Source: Maridesulfovibrio sp. (GTDB lineage: Bacteria; Desulfobacterota; Desulfovibrionia; Desulfovibrionales; Desulfovibrionaceae). Taken from it: DNA of 64,000 nt. This document shows positions 37,693-46,319 of the stretch, piece by piece. Each line of letters starts with the position of its first letter. Positions within the stretch are counted from its first letter, which is position 1. The stretch lies in the NCBI RefSeq assembly GCF_963666665.1, contig NZ_OY762999.1, forward strand, positions 477,501-541,500, written 5' to 3'. Position numbers and translations under genes: made by a program. A model generated the notes under the pieces. That model saw nothing but the letters and a program-made list of their open reading frames with translations, made no database searches and was not told where the DNA came from.

Positions 37693-38970
37693 TTACATGA
37701 ACCGCTTATCAATAACCCTTCTGATCTTACCCGTGGTTTCCACCCTCTGTATGCCGCCGGAGGGTACAACCAGAATCTTGAAGGCCCGGATGCTGTTTTT
37801 ATTACGGTTGATACCCACTGCGGGGATTTTTCTTGTCAGGCATTCATAGACATTGGAGCACAGCTGGTAGTCATCAACTGCATCTCCGTCAGCGGCTTCA
37901 ACGCGTATAATGATGTCTGTTTCCTTTCCATTCAAGTCCAGCCGTACTTGAAAGACCGGAGTCAGTTCCTTGAAATTGCCCAGACAGGAATCAATCTGAT
38001 CCAGAGACATGGAATCGTACTGAAATTCGATTATTTCATCGGAACGTTGCAGTAATTTGAAGCGTGGACTGGTCCTGCCGCATGGACACTCTCCGTCTAT
38101 CCATTCGATGTCGTCTCCAACCTTCATGCGGATAGCTGGTTGTAGGGATCTGATCAGGGAGGTGGCAATGATGCCTCCGTCATCATCCTGTTCCACTATG
38201 CAGTGCGGTTGCAGGATGTGGTGCTCTGTTCCGGTACAGTGTTCACATTGGAAGCCGATAGGACCTACTTCAGCTGCTCCGTATCCGGCAGAATGGAATG
38301 ACGCATCGGGCCAAACCGAGGAGAGGTAGCTTTCCTGCTCCGTGGTCAGTGGAGTGGAGGCGAATGCTACTTTCTCAATATCAAGCTTGAGGCCGCGCCG
38401 TGTGGCTGCTTGAGCAATCTGGACCAGTGTGGGGGATATTCCGAAAAGGGTGTTCGGTCCCATCATCTCCAGATAATCAAGGGTCCGTTCTATCGGTTGG
38501 TTGTCGGTGATGGGCAGTATGTTGCAGCCGATCATTTCAAGGGCACGGTAACTGATCAGGAATCCGTTCCAGAAGGCTCCGGCGCGGATGCAGTTTGCGA
38601 CCAGATCGTCAGGAGTTATCCCGCAAGCCTTGAGGCCATAGGCCGCTCCATTGCATACTTCCTGAAATTCATCCAGACCGTAGCGTGCAAAACTCATCTT
38701 GCCGGAAGTGCCTCCGGTGGAGAACTTATAGAATCCCCCGGTGGTGCGGGTATAAAGGGACTTCTTGCAGGTTTCCCCTTCTGTGCAGAGGGTCTGCTTG
38801 TCGATAATCGGAATATGCTTGAGCTCATCCAGACTTCTCAGGGGCAATTTGATGTCTTGATAAAGTCTTTTATAAAAAGAGCCTTTAACGGCAGTGCCCA
38901 GAATCTGGTTCAGCTTTTCCAGTTGATATTTTTCGGCAGTCTTATTGTCTGAGAAATGGAGATCGGTCAT
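37693..38970 (-). CDS. PaaK-like adenylate-forming ligase
   Basis: A 425-residue member of the phenylacetate-CoA ligase-like ANL superfamily. Visible signatures are the P-loop FSTGGTSGKMSF, the aromatic motif SAGYGAAEVGPIG, and the hinge region with DDIEWIDGECPCGRTSPRFKLLQRSDE. Such enzymes activate carboxylic acids with ATP, often for CoA thioester formation. The substrate is not evident and no partner gene is adjacent. The start at 38970 is chosen for its aagggagg ribosome-binding site. Confidence 0.8.
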   Translation of the reverse strand: MTDLHFSDNKTAEKYQLEKLNQILGTAVKGSFYKRLYQDIKLPLRSLDELKHIPIIDKQTLCTEGETCKKSLYTRTTGGFYKFSTGGTSGKMSFARYGLDEFQEVCNGAAYGLKACGITPDDLVANCIRAGAFWNGFLISYRALEMIGCNILPITDNQPIERTLDYLEMMGPNTLFGISPTLVQIAQAATRRGLKLDIEKVAFASTPLTTEQESYLSSVWPDASFHSAGYGAAEVGPIGFQCEHCTGTEHHILQPHCIVEQDDDGGIIATSLIRSLQPAIRMKVGDDIEWIDGECPCGRTSPRFKLLQRSDEIIEFQYDSMSLDQIDSCLGNFKELTPVFQVRLDLNGKETDIIIRVEAADGDAVDDYQLCSNVYECLTRKIPAVGINRNKNSIRAFKILVVPSGGIQRVETTGKIRRVIDKRFM

Positions 38971-39075
38971 ACTGGCCTCCCTTGCGTATTCGATAATCAA
39001 AGCATGGTTTTCAGAATAAGCTTAGCAGATTTAGGGAGGAGATGTATATATTTACAGGAATATTTTTATGTTTTG

Positions 39076-39531
39076 TTAAATCCGGTTCAAGCTGCGGGTC
39101 AGGAATTTGTCCAGTTGGTTGGTAAAATTCTGCTTATCCTTAGGGCTGAACGCAGCAGGACCACCGGAAACAGTTCCCGCGCTGCGCAGTTCTTCCATGA
39201 GGTTGCGCATGCTCAGTATGCCCTTGATGTTGTCTTCGGTGTAAAGCTCTCCGCGTGGGTTTAGACCAGTTGCGCCTTTCTCAACAATCTTGTCTGCCAG
39301 CGGGATGTCTGCGGTAATAACCAGATCTCCGGCATTGCACAGCTTAACGATTTCATTGTCAGCCACATCGAATCCTGCACCTACCTTAACCATTTCGATA
39401 AAAGGAGATGCGGGAATAGTCATATACTGGTTGGCCACTAGAGTAAGTTTTACTTCCCGGCGCATGGCGGTTTTGAATAGTATTTCCTTAACTGCCTTGG
39501 GGCAGGCATCGGCGTCGACCCAGATTTGCAT
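39076..39531 (-). CDS. yaiI: YaiI/YqxD family protein (UPF0178)
   Basis: A 151-residue cytoplasmic protein with the family start [16 protein letters not shown] and the [16 protein letters not shown] motif. The fold is PIN-like with conserved acidic residues, but no activity has been established for the family. It lies between the ligase and ABC transporter units, with gaps on both sides. Confidence 0.88.
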   Translation of the reverse strand: MQIWVDADACPKAVKEILFKTAMRREVKLTLVANQYMTIPASPFIEMVKVGAGFDVADNEIVKLCNAGDLVITADIPLADKIVEKGATGLNPRGELYTEDNIKGILSMRNLMEELRSAGTVSGGPAAFSPKDKQNFTNQLDKFLTRSLNRI

Positions 39532-39614
39532 AATTATTTATCCCTGATGATCAGAAGTTTGATTTGCTTTTTCGGCCTTACTATGAGGCGAGGGGATAAA
39601 AATCAATGTTTAAG

Positions 39615-40376
39615 TTAATGCTCCAGCTCTTTTAAAATATAATCAGTCAGCTCGCCGAACTCAGGCATGGCCCTGCTGCGGGGACGTTCCATATCTACTT
39701 CAAGCATTTTACGTATCCGTCCGGGTCGGCTGGACATAATTACTATACGGTCTGCCAAGTATACAGCTTCATCAACAGAGTGGGTGACCAGCACGATTGT
39801 TTTACGGGTCATTTCCCAGACTTTAAGCAGTTCCTTCTGCAGCAGGATGCGGGTATGTGCATCCAGTGCTCCGAAAGGTTCATCCATGAGCAGGACATCC
39901 GGTTCATTGGCAAGGGCACGGGCAATGGCGACCCTTTGGCGCATGCCGCCGGAAAGTTCATGAGGATATGCATCCTTGAAATCGATCATGTTGACCATGC
40001 GGAGATATCGCTGGGCGTCTTCGTATCGTTTGGCCTTATCCACTCCGGCAAATTCCGGTCCGGCTGCAACATTATCGAGCACACTCAACCACGGGAATAG
40101 TGAGTATTCCTGAAAAACAAGACCGATCTCTGCGCAAGGCCTGCTGACCGTGGCTCCATTGTAATGGACCGTGCCGGAAGAGCTTTTTTCCAGTCCTGCG
40201 GCTATGCGCAGAATGGTCGATTTACCACATCCGGAAGGCCCGACTATGCAGGTAAATGAATTGCGGGGAATTTGCAGGCTGACACCGTCTACAGCCAGAA
40301 CTGTATTTCCTGTCCCGGTAGTGTATTCTTTGCTCAGTCTGTTGATTTCTATGACTTGATCCAATTCTTGATTCAT
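39615..40376 (-). CDS. NitT/TauT-type ABC transporter ATPase
   Basis: A 253-residue ABC ATPase with Walker A GPSGCGKST, signature LSGGMRQRVAIARAL and Walker B VLLMDEPFGALD. It is of the SsuB/TauB/NrtD type. It is adjacent to the permease gene with no gap and closes a four-gene minus-strand unit. Confidence 0.92.
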   Translation of the reverse strand: MNQELDQVIEINRLSKEYTTGTGNTVLAVDGVSLQIPRNSFTCIVGPSGCGKSTILRIAAGLEKSSSGTVHYNGATVSRPCAEIGLVFQEYSLFPWLSVLDNVAAGPEFAGVDKAKRYEDAQRYLRMVNMIDFKDAYPHELSGGMRQRVAIARALANEPDVLLMDEPFGALDAHTRILLQKELLKVWEMTRKTIVLVTHSVDEAVYLADRIVIMSSRPGRIRKMLEVDMERPRSRAMPEFGELTDYILKELEH

Positions 40377-41249
40377 CTAACCAGCCTGCCTGCGCCATGA
40401 GAAGTGTTTGTGCTCAATGTGGCGGAATACCGCGTCCATTGCAGCCCCGACCGCGCCGATGGAAATCATCCCGGCAATAACGATATCTGTGGAGGCCAGC
40501 GTGAAGGCATGGGTAATCATGTAGCCGATGCCGGAAAGTGATCCGGGAAGCATTTCAGCGGAAACAAGGCACATCCATGCAATACCCAGCCCAATGCGCA
40601 TTCCAGTAATGATGGAAGGCATTGCCGCCGGGAGCAGTACCTTACGGAAAATCTGTTGTTCGTTTGCACCGAGCACCCGTGCGGAATCAATCAGTGTCTT
40701 ATTCACATTGCGGACCCCGTGAATGGTCGAGGTAAGGATGGGGTAGAATGCTCCGATGAAGATAATGAACAGCATGGAGAATTTGATGTTGTCCAGATAG
40801 ATATACAGCTGGCCTGTTTCCACACCGCTTAGTGTCGCAAGGCTGGAAATTCCGAACCATGCCATGACCAGCGGAACCCATGCCAATGGAGGGATGGGCC
40901 GGAACAGGTTTAGGAAGCCGTTGAAAAATTTAAACACTACCCCGTAATATCCCATGACTACCCCAAGCGGGATGGCTACAGCAGCCGCCAAAGTGTAGCC
41001 CATGATCACCCGAACAAGGCTGACCAACACATTGCCAGCCAGAGACCCCATGCTGATCAGATCTTCTGTGGGATTGAATACGATATGACCGACTTGTTCT
41101 ATACCGGGCAGAATGACCTGATTGCCGATCTCGCGGGCAAGGCCGATCCAGACCACAGCCAGCAAAGCCGGAGCCATAACAGGAAGTGTAAGTGACAAAG
41201 CACGTGTTTTCATACGAAAGACCGTCTTAGCGCGCTGCATGCGAAGCAT
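40377..41249 (-). CDS. NitT/TauT-type ABC transporter permease
   Basis: An inner-membrane permease with about six helices and the EAA-type loop near RVLGANEQQIFRKVLLPAAMP. The start is uncertain. In-frame ATGs at 41249, 41240 and 41213 all lack clear ribosome-binding sites, and a further ATG at 41300 lies inside the long palindrome. I list 41249. The absence of a ribosome-binding site and the hairpin upstream suggest lower translation than for the binding protein. Confidence 0.88.
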   Translation of the reverse strand: MLRMQRAKTVFRMKTRALSLTLPVMAPALLAVVWIGLAREIGNQVILPGIEQVGHIVFNPTEDLISMGSLAGNVLVSLVRVIMGYTLAAAVAIPLGVVMGYYGVVFKFFNGFLNLFRPIPPLAWVPLVMAWFGISSLATLSGVETGQLYIYLDNIKFSMLFIIFIGAFYPILTSTIHGVRNVNKTLIDSARVLGANEQQIFRKVLLPAAMPSIITGMRIGLGIAWMCLVSAEMLPGSLSGIGYMITHAFTLASTDIVIAGMISIGAVGAAMDAVFRHIEHKHFSWRRQAG

Positions 41250-41274
41250 ACGAAAAGGTTTTGAAAAGGATGAG

Positions 41275-41320
41275 GGCTGGGGAAGGGAAAACTTTTGCAA
41301 AAGTTTTCCCTTCCCCAGCC
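41275..41320. repeat. perfect 46-bp palindrome between binding-protein and permease genes
   Basis: Two 23-base arms with no spacer, beginning ggctggggaagggaaaactt and meeting at ttttgcaaaa. Reading on the minus strand it lies between the binding-protein stop and the permease start. It could be a hairpin that attenuates transcription or protects the upstream mRNA. A 21-base part of it and its flank (41309-41329) recurs exactly at 58867-58887 after fdhB, so it is probably a dispersed genomic element. Confidence 0.9.
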
Positions 41321-41332
41321 GCCGGAGGCATC

Positions 41333-42466
41333 TTATTTCTTCAAGCTTTTTTCTACAAAAGAGAAATCGAACAAAACGGGTTTAGCGGCAGTGATATCCG
41401 CGTCTTTCATTTTGCCTTTGAACTTATGCATGTTGTTAAGCATGGCGATAAACTTAGCCTCACCTTTGATCCAGTTTTCGGTAGGATCAGTGGTGTAGAT
41501 GATAGTGGATTTCTCTACTGCTTCAGCGGGAACTCCGATCCATTTGGCTGAGATAGCAGCAGTTTCTTTTTTATTGTTGTTGCTCCATTTGGAAGCAGCA
41601 GTCATGAGATCGGTCATGGCCTGCACAACTTCGGGCTGACTGGCGATGATCTGTTCACTGGCACCCATTACGCAGCAGGGGAAGTCGGTCCATGCTCCGG
41701 CCGGGGGCAGATCGCGGGAATCAAGACCGATGTGACCAACATGTTTGTGCTCGGCAACAACGGGATGCGGAGCAGGGCCGACCCAACAGTCAACCTGCTT
41801 ACTGAGCAGTGCCGGGATGAGGTTGGAGGTGGACTTGAGGTCAACCATGAGGATGTCGGCTTCTGCATCGTTGGGGTTGCCGGTAACTTTGAATCCGGCA
41901 TTGTACAGAGCCCCTTCAAAAGCGATGCGCGGTGCGCTGGTAGGGGAGTGATAGCCGATTTTGAAAGGTGTTTTGGACGCTTTGATTGCTGCGGCTACGT
42001 CTTCATAGCCGTTGACCTTGCTGCCTTCCGGGAAAACCATGCTCATGCCGTCCACGTGCAGGGGACAGAGGATTTTCATCTTTGTTCCCTTGTCGATTCC
42101 GCTCATGAAAGCGGTGCTGGAAGCAAGGCCGAGGTCCAGACGGTTCATGGCGAACAGGGTGGTTGTTTCGGAACCGCTCTTGGATACAATCAGGTTGATT
42201 ACAGCCAAAGGTTTGCCTTCAGCATTCATGAGTTTGAATTTCTGTTTGGGAACCATTTCTTCCAGATATGCACCGGTGCTCTGAAATTCCTTACCCTTAA
42301 TTGCCGCCACCATGATCGGGGTGTGATGGGTGGTGAAAATGTAACCCATGTACAGGCTGGGAAGTTTGCTCTTCGCAGCATGCGCAGCTCCGGCGCTGAA
42401 GCTGCAAGCCAGCAGCAGTGCCGCGAGGATCATAAATCCTTTGTTGAAAAATCCTTTAACGTTCAT
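41333..42466 (-). CDS. NitT/TauT-type substrate-binding protein
   Basis: A 377-residue exported binding protein: a signal peptide of about 30 residues ends in GAAHAAKS. The mature part has the SsuA/NrtA-like two-lobe pattern (LGLASSTAFMSG, DCWVGPAPHPVVAE). The start at 42466 has aaggag upstream. The gene overlaps nothing but follows the double-cubane reductase gene by 19 bases, which puts them in one operon. The substrate is unknown: a sulfonate, nitrogen compound or aromatic acid are possible. Confidence 0.85.
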   Translation of the reverse strand: MNVKGFFNKGFMILAALLLACSFSAGAAHAAKSKLPSLYMGYIFTTHHTPIMVAAIKGKEFQSTGAYLEEMVPKQKFKLMNAEGKPLAVINLIVSKSGSETTTLFAMNRLDLGLASSTAFMSGIDKGTKMKILCPLHVDGMSMVFPEGSKVNGYEDVAAAIKASKTPFKIGYHSPTSAPRIAFEGALYNAGFKVTGNPNDAEADILMVDLKSTSNLIPALLSKQVDCWVGPAPHPVVAEHKHVGHIGLDSRDLPPAGAWTDFPCCVMGASEQIIASQPEVVQAMTDLMTAASKWSNNNKKETAAISAKWIGVPAEAVEKSTIIYTTDPTENWIKGEAKFIAMLNNMHKFKGKMKDADITAAKPVLFDFSFVEKSLKK

Positions 42467-42485
42467 CCTTGTCTCCTTGAATTGT

Positions 42486-43619
42486 TTATTCAGCAAGCTC
42501 TACAAACGCTTCAATGCGGGTCCGTAGTTGCTCAATGTCTGATTCGGAATAGTCGGTCTCAATGTGCAGGAATGGCAGACCTATTTCGTCCTCCACGAAA
42601 TTACGCAGAACAGTGGATTCTGCATTGTAGGTATGACATCCCAGCCACGTGAGATCGATAATTGCGTCTATTTCAAAGGTTTTGACCATCTCGTTGATGG
42701 AATCCAGTCTGCCGGGGTTGGGGCTCATACAGGAGCAGGGAACCTGCAGGTAACGGCGTGCAATTGCTTCGTAGGGATTACCTGTCTCATCCACCTGAAG
42801 AGTCTGGCCCTTAAGCCCGGAACAGTTCTCCATGCAGACCACGTATGCACCCAGTTCTTCGGTGATGGTAATTGCTTTTTCAGATCCTTTACCTACCGGG
42901 CATCCGGTAAGCATTATGCGCACGCCTTTCTTTTTCGGCAGGTTCGGGCGGATCAGATATTCATCAACCTCAGTACGCAGGGTCTGTAATTTTTGCAGAT
43001 AACTTTCAGGATGCACTGCGAAACTTTTGCTTTCCTGCACTGCGAGCATGTCGCGGGCGGTGAGCGGAGAACGTTTGTCCGCGCAGAGAACCAACAGTTC
43101 ATAGAGTTCCGTGCGAATTTTGTTTTGCAGGACGATTTCAGCGTGCAGGGCTTCTTCGGTAACTTCTACGCCGGAATATTTGACGAGAAAATCTTCAAGT
43201 TCATGTAGGGATGCCAGCCAGTATTGGAAGGGAGCTTCCCCTTTCTGGGTGTGCGGAAGTTGCATGAGATGAAGCGGTTTGATTGCTTTCATCAGTTCAT
43301 ACATTTTCTTTTTGCCGTCACAGGTGGTCTCGGCGACGATGATGTCCGAGAATCCGAAAAATGGGCAGGTATCTGTGGCGGCATAGCCGTAACTGGATTT
43401 GATGAGCGGGCATAAACTGGCTGGAAGTTCCCGCTCTGCTTCCTTAATTGGAGCCTGCTTTTTTCCGCAAAGACTTACCGGAGCAATTCCAGCTGCGCGG
43501 ATAAGTTCATCAGGGGCATAAATACAGTAGACCCCGGCAACTTTTTTCCCTTGGTCTTTCCAGTCTTCAAGCTCCGCCAGACTATATTCAGAAAAAGAAA
43601 TGAACGGCTTCAAGTTCAC
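42486..43619 (-). CDS. double-cubane-cluster anaerobic reductase, HgdB-like
   Basis: A 377-residue member of the 2-hydroxyacyl-CoA dehydratase/benzoyl-CoA reductase D-subunit superfamily. It resembles the stand-alone double-cubane cluster proteins that reduce small, hard-to-reduce molecules using electrons from an ATP-driven activator. Cysteines fitting cluster ligands occur in SLCPLIKSSYGY, TDTCPFFGFSD and ETTCDGKKKMYEL, and later in the half with HTYNAES. No activator ATPase is found nearby. GTG start with ggatggag before it. It leads an operon with an ABC importer, so it may act on the imported compound. Confidence 0.8.
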   Translation of the reverse strand: MNLKPFISFSEYSLAELEDWKDQGKKVAGVYCIYAPDELIRAAGIAPVSLCGKKQAPIKEAERELPASLCPLIKSSYGYAATDTCPFFGFSDIIVAETTCDGKKKMYELMKAIKPLHLMQLPHTQKGEAPFQYWLASLHELEDFLVKYSGVEVTEEALHAEIVLQNKIRTELYELLVLCADKRSPLTARDMLAVQESKSFAVHPESYLQKLQTLRTEVDEYLIRPNLPKKKGVRIMLTGCPVGKGSEKAITITEELGAYVVCMENCSGLKGQTLQVDETGNPYEAIARRYLQVPCSCMSPNPGRLDSINEMVKTFEIDAIIDLTWLGCHTYNAESTVLRNFVEDEIGLPFLHIETDYSESDIEQLRTRIEAFVELAE

Positions 43620-44125
43620 GGCTCCATCCTCTATTTAAAAGTGAATGTTAGTTCATTTTGTCTTGTAAGGTCATAATTTTCCGAGCTAAATGATCACAGA
43701 ACTATTGTTGCGTCCAATTGGTTTTTGAAATGACTTGGTGAGTTTATGATTGATTTTTGTGATTCTTAACTGCGATGGTGATCTATTTAAGATAGAGGGA
43801 CGCTATGCGCGCAGCAGAATTTACGATCTCAGTAAATGGTTTATTTTAACATATATGGCTTTTTCAGTATTATGGACCGGAAAAATCTTTATGATTAATA
43901 GGTTAGTTCGATCTAATTGATGTTGATTTATTTGATTAAAGCTATAAACAAAGGTTCTTTCTCTACTGTCGCGGTATGAAATTTTGCTCGTAAAGTATTG
44001 ATATGTAATAGTAAAAACAATTTGTTCCAAACCGTACTTAATCCCATCTCTTTTGAAGTTCGCTCCTGCTTTCTTTAATTGTGCCCTATACGGCATAATT
44101 AAAGTTTTTAGAATATGGAGAGAAT
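43620..44125. other. intergenic region between divergent operons
   Basis: 506 bases, AT-rich, with stop codons in all frames over most of its length. It must hold the promoters of the reductase operon (minus) and the FmdE/MoeA operon (plus). The only clear element is the palindrome at 44076-44101. I see no tRNA or other RNA. A minus-strand open frame (43821-44096) has no ribosome-binding site and I reject it. Confidence 0.5.
44076..44101. promoter_or_regulatory. near-perfect palindrome upstream of the FmdE/MoeA gene
   Basis: Arms taattgtgcc and ggcataatta (one mismatch in 10) around ctatac, ending 24 bases before the start codon. This is the position of an operator. The downstream operon encodes a ModE-like DNA-binding protein, the obvious candidate binder, but the sequence is not a textbook ModE box. 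Confidence 0.55.
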
Positions 44126-45811
44126 ATGAATCTTGAAGCCTCTATCTGTCAGGAAAACACACCGGTCCGCGATGATTCCATAGGTCCGTATACATATGAT
44201 GAATTTATTGAAGCTGCCCGCAAATTTCACGGCAGCCCTGCACCGGGACTCATTCTCGGTGGTTATATGATGGAGGAGGCCCGCAAGCATCTTCCTGAAG
44301 GTACACTTTTCGACGCAATTTCCGAGACTTCGTGGTGTCTGCCCGATGCAGTGCAGATGCTGACTTTGTGCAGCACAGGAAACGGCTGGTTGCGAGTTAA
44401 GAATCTCGGGGTCTATGCCCTGTCTCTCTACGATAAGTACACTGGCGAGGGTGTGCGCATTCGGGTGGACCCCGAGAAACTTAAAGACTGGCCGGAAACC
44501 GAATCATGGTTTTTTAAGAGACGTCCCAAGCATGAGCAGGATTCCGTAAAGCTTCATGCCGAAATTCGCGAAGCCGGAGCCTCTTTCTGTTCCATCGAGG
44601 CAGTGCGAATCAAACCGGAAGCAATGATCAAGCGCAGCAAGGGCGGAATCACTACCTGTCCTATATGCGGGGATGCTTATCCCGGGTCTTTCGGCGCTAT
44701 CTGTAGAAGCTGTCAGGGTGAAAGCCCCTATGCCAGTCGCGATGCCGGACTCAAGGCTTCCACAGCCAAGCTGCCTGAAGGACTCAAAGTAGTCCCGGTG
44801 GATGAAGCTGAAGGCAAGACCGCAGTTCATGACATGACCCGCATTGTTCCCGGCGAAAGCAAGGGACCGGAATTTCGCAAGAATCATGATTTCACTGCCC
44901 ACGATATCTGTAGATTGCAGATGATCGGCAAGAACCATATCTATGTGGATGAAGGTGATATCCCCGAAGGGGAGTGGGTGCACGAGAACGAAGCTGCCCG
45001 GACATTCGGTCGCATCATGGCCGGGGACGGTATCTGTCCCGATGGTGAGCCAAAGGAAGGTAAGGTCACTTTGCTCGCCGAACATGACGGGATTCTGGTC
45101 AGCGACCTTGAAATGATGAACCGTTTCAACCTTGTTCCCGATGTGATGGTTGCGGCCCGTAAGAGTGGTACTTTGGTCAAAGAAGGCGCACGTATTGCTG
45201 GAACACGGGCCATTCCCCTCTACCTTTCCCGCGAGAATTTTTCCCGCGCTGTTTCTGCGCTGAACGGCGATCCGCTGTTCAAGATTCTTCCCTTACAACG
45301 TAAGAAGGTCGGCATCCTGATCACCGGGGATGAGGTTTTCAACGGCCTGATAGATGATAAATTTGAGTCTGTCATCACCGCAAAGGTGCAGGCATTGGGC
45401 TGCGAAGTTGTCCGCTCTGTCATTAAACCGGACAATCGTGAAGAAATCCGCGACGCGGCCCTTTCCCTCATGAAAGAAGGTTGTGACCTGCTCATCACAA
45501 CCGCAGGAATGTCTGTTGATCCTGATGACGTGACCCGCCACGGCCTGGTGGATGCCGGAGTATCCGACCTCCTTTATGGTGCTCCGGTACTCCCCGGCAC
45601 CATGCTGCTGCTGGCTAAAGTCGGTAACGCGAGGGTTATCGGTGTTCCGGCCTGTGCTCTCTTTTTCAAGACAACCAGCTTGGACCTTGTACTTCCCAAG
45701 GTGATTGCAGGGCAGGAAATCTCCCGCAGTGATCTCGCCGCACTTGCTGACGGCGGATACTGCATGGAATGCAAGGTTTGCACTTTCCCCAAATGTCCTT
45801 TCGGAAAATAG
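44126..45811 (+). CDS. FmdE/zinc-ribbon/MoeA-like fusion protein
   Basis: A 561-residue cytoplasmic protein. Residues 5-170 match the FmdE family, found with formylmethanofuran and formate dehydrogenases. A zinc ribbon follows (CPICGDAYPGSFGAICRSC, about residues 178-196). The second half (about 225-540) is a molybdopterin-binding MoeA/MoaB-type domain with GILITGDEVFNG and DLLITTAGMSVDPDD. The C-terminus has a small Cys-rich end (CMECKVC, CPFGK). It probably works in molybdenum or tungsten cofactor insertion. Next to a ModE-like regulator and in a genome with an Sec formate dehydrogenase, this fits. Confidence 0.75.
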   Translation: MNLEASICQENTPVRDDSIGPYTYDEFIEAARKFHGSPAPGLILGGYMMEEARKHLPEGTLFDAISETSWCLPDAVQMLTLCSTGNGWLRVKNLGVYALSLYDKYTGEGVRIRVDPEKLKDWPETESWFFKRRPKHEQDSVKLHAEIREAGASFCSIEAVRIKPEAMIKRSKGGITTCPICGDAYPGSFGAICRSCQGESPYASRDAGLKASTAKLPEGLKVVPVDEAEGKTAVHDMTRIVPGESKGPEFRKNHDFTAHDICRLQMIGKNHIYVDEGDIPEGEWVHENEAARTFGRIMAGDGICPDGEPKEGKVTLLAEHDGILVSDLEMMNRFNLVPDVMVAARKSGTLVKEGARIAGTRAIPLYLSRENFSRAVSALNGDPLFKILPLQRKKVGILITGDEVFNGLIDDKFESVITAKVQALGCEVVRSVIKPDNREEIRDAALSLMKEGCDLLITTAGMSVDPDDVTRHGLVDAGVSDLLYGAPVLPGTMLLLAKVGNARVIGVPACALFFKTTSLDLVLPKVIAGQEISRSDLAALADGGYCMECKVCTFPKCPFGK

Positions 45812-45820
45812 GAGGCGAGT

Positions 45821-46240
45821 ATGAACAAGAACATCGACCCGCCCGAATTGGGTTCAACCGCGGCTCTGGTCCAGATGGATACCCACAATCCAACAATCCG
45901 GCTGCATCTCTGGCTGGAGGGAGGTGAGGGGGTGTTCTTCGGTTACGGCAGATTGCTTCTGCTGGATAAGATTGAAACCTGCGGTTCGCTTAAAAAAGCA
46001 TCCGAAGAGCTGGGCATGTCCTACCGTGCCGCTTGGGGTAAGATCAAACAGACCGAGCAGGTTCTGGGGTTCCAGCTCATGGAACGGGCAGGCAGCAGGC
46101 GCAGCGGGTACCGTCTGACCGAGGCAGGTCGTCTTGTGCGCGATAAATATCTTGAATGGTTCAATAAGGTTGAGCAGGATGCCCGCACACGGGCTGAGGA
46201 AATTTTTCCTTGGAAGTCCAAGAGTTTCGGGGAAAGTTGA
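45821..46240 (+). CDS. ModE N-terminal-domain winged-helix regulator, no molybdate domain
   Basis: A 139-residue protein. The ModE/LysR-type winged helix (about residues 25-110) shows FGYGRLLLLDKIETCGSLKKA and SYRAAWGKIK. It ends after about 20 more residues, with no TOBE/Mop domain that would bind molybdate or tungstate. Partner-dependent sensing, perhaps by the upstream FmdE/MoeA protein whose gene lies 9 bases before, is plausible. A terminator follows. Confidence 0.82.
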   Translation: MNKNIDPPELGSTAALVQMDTHNPTIRLHLWLEGGEGVFFGYGRLLLLDKIETCGSLKKASEELGMSYRAAWGKIKQTEQVLGFQLMERAGSRRSGYRLTEAGRLVRDKYLEWFNKVEQDARTRAEEIFPWKSKSFGES

Positions 46241-46257
46241 GAGTCAGAAAATAAATG

Positions 46258-46289
46258 AGGGCCGTACATGGATCAACATGTACGGCCCT
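46258..46289. terminator. terminator after the ModE-like gene
   Basis: A 13-bp perfect stem (agggccgtacatg with catgtacggccct), loop of six, then a T-containing run. It lies between convergent genes and may serve both. Confidence 0.85.
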
Positions 46290-46319
46290 TTCTTATGCTT
46301 TAGGTACTAGCTTTTACAA

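Noticed and set aside
41250..41300. Permease start at 41300
   Set aside because: It lies inside the 46-bp palindrome and codes for repeat-derived residues.
41732..42652. A 306-residue plus-strand frame opposite the binding-protein gene
   Set aside because: It crosses two well-supported genes and the intergenic gap between them.
43821..44096. A 91-residue minus-strand frame in the 43.6-44.1 kb gap
   Set aside because: No ribosome-binding site, its start overlaps the palindrome, and its composition is AT-driven.
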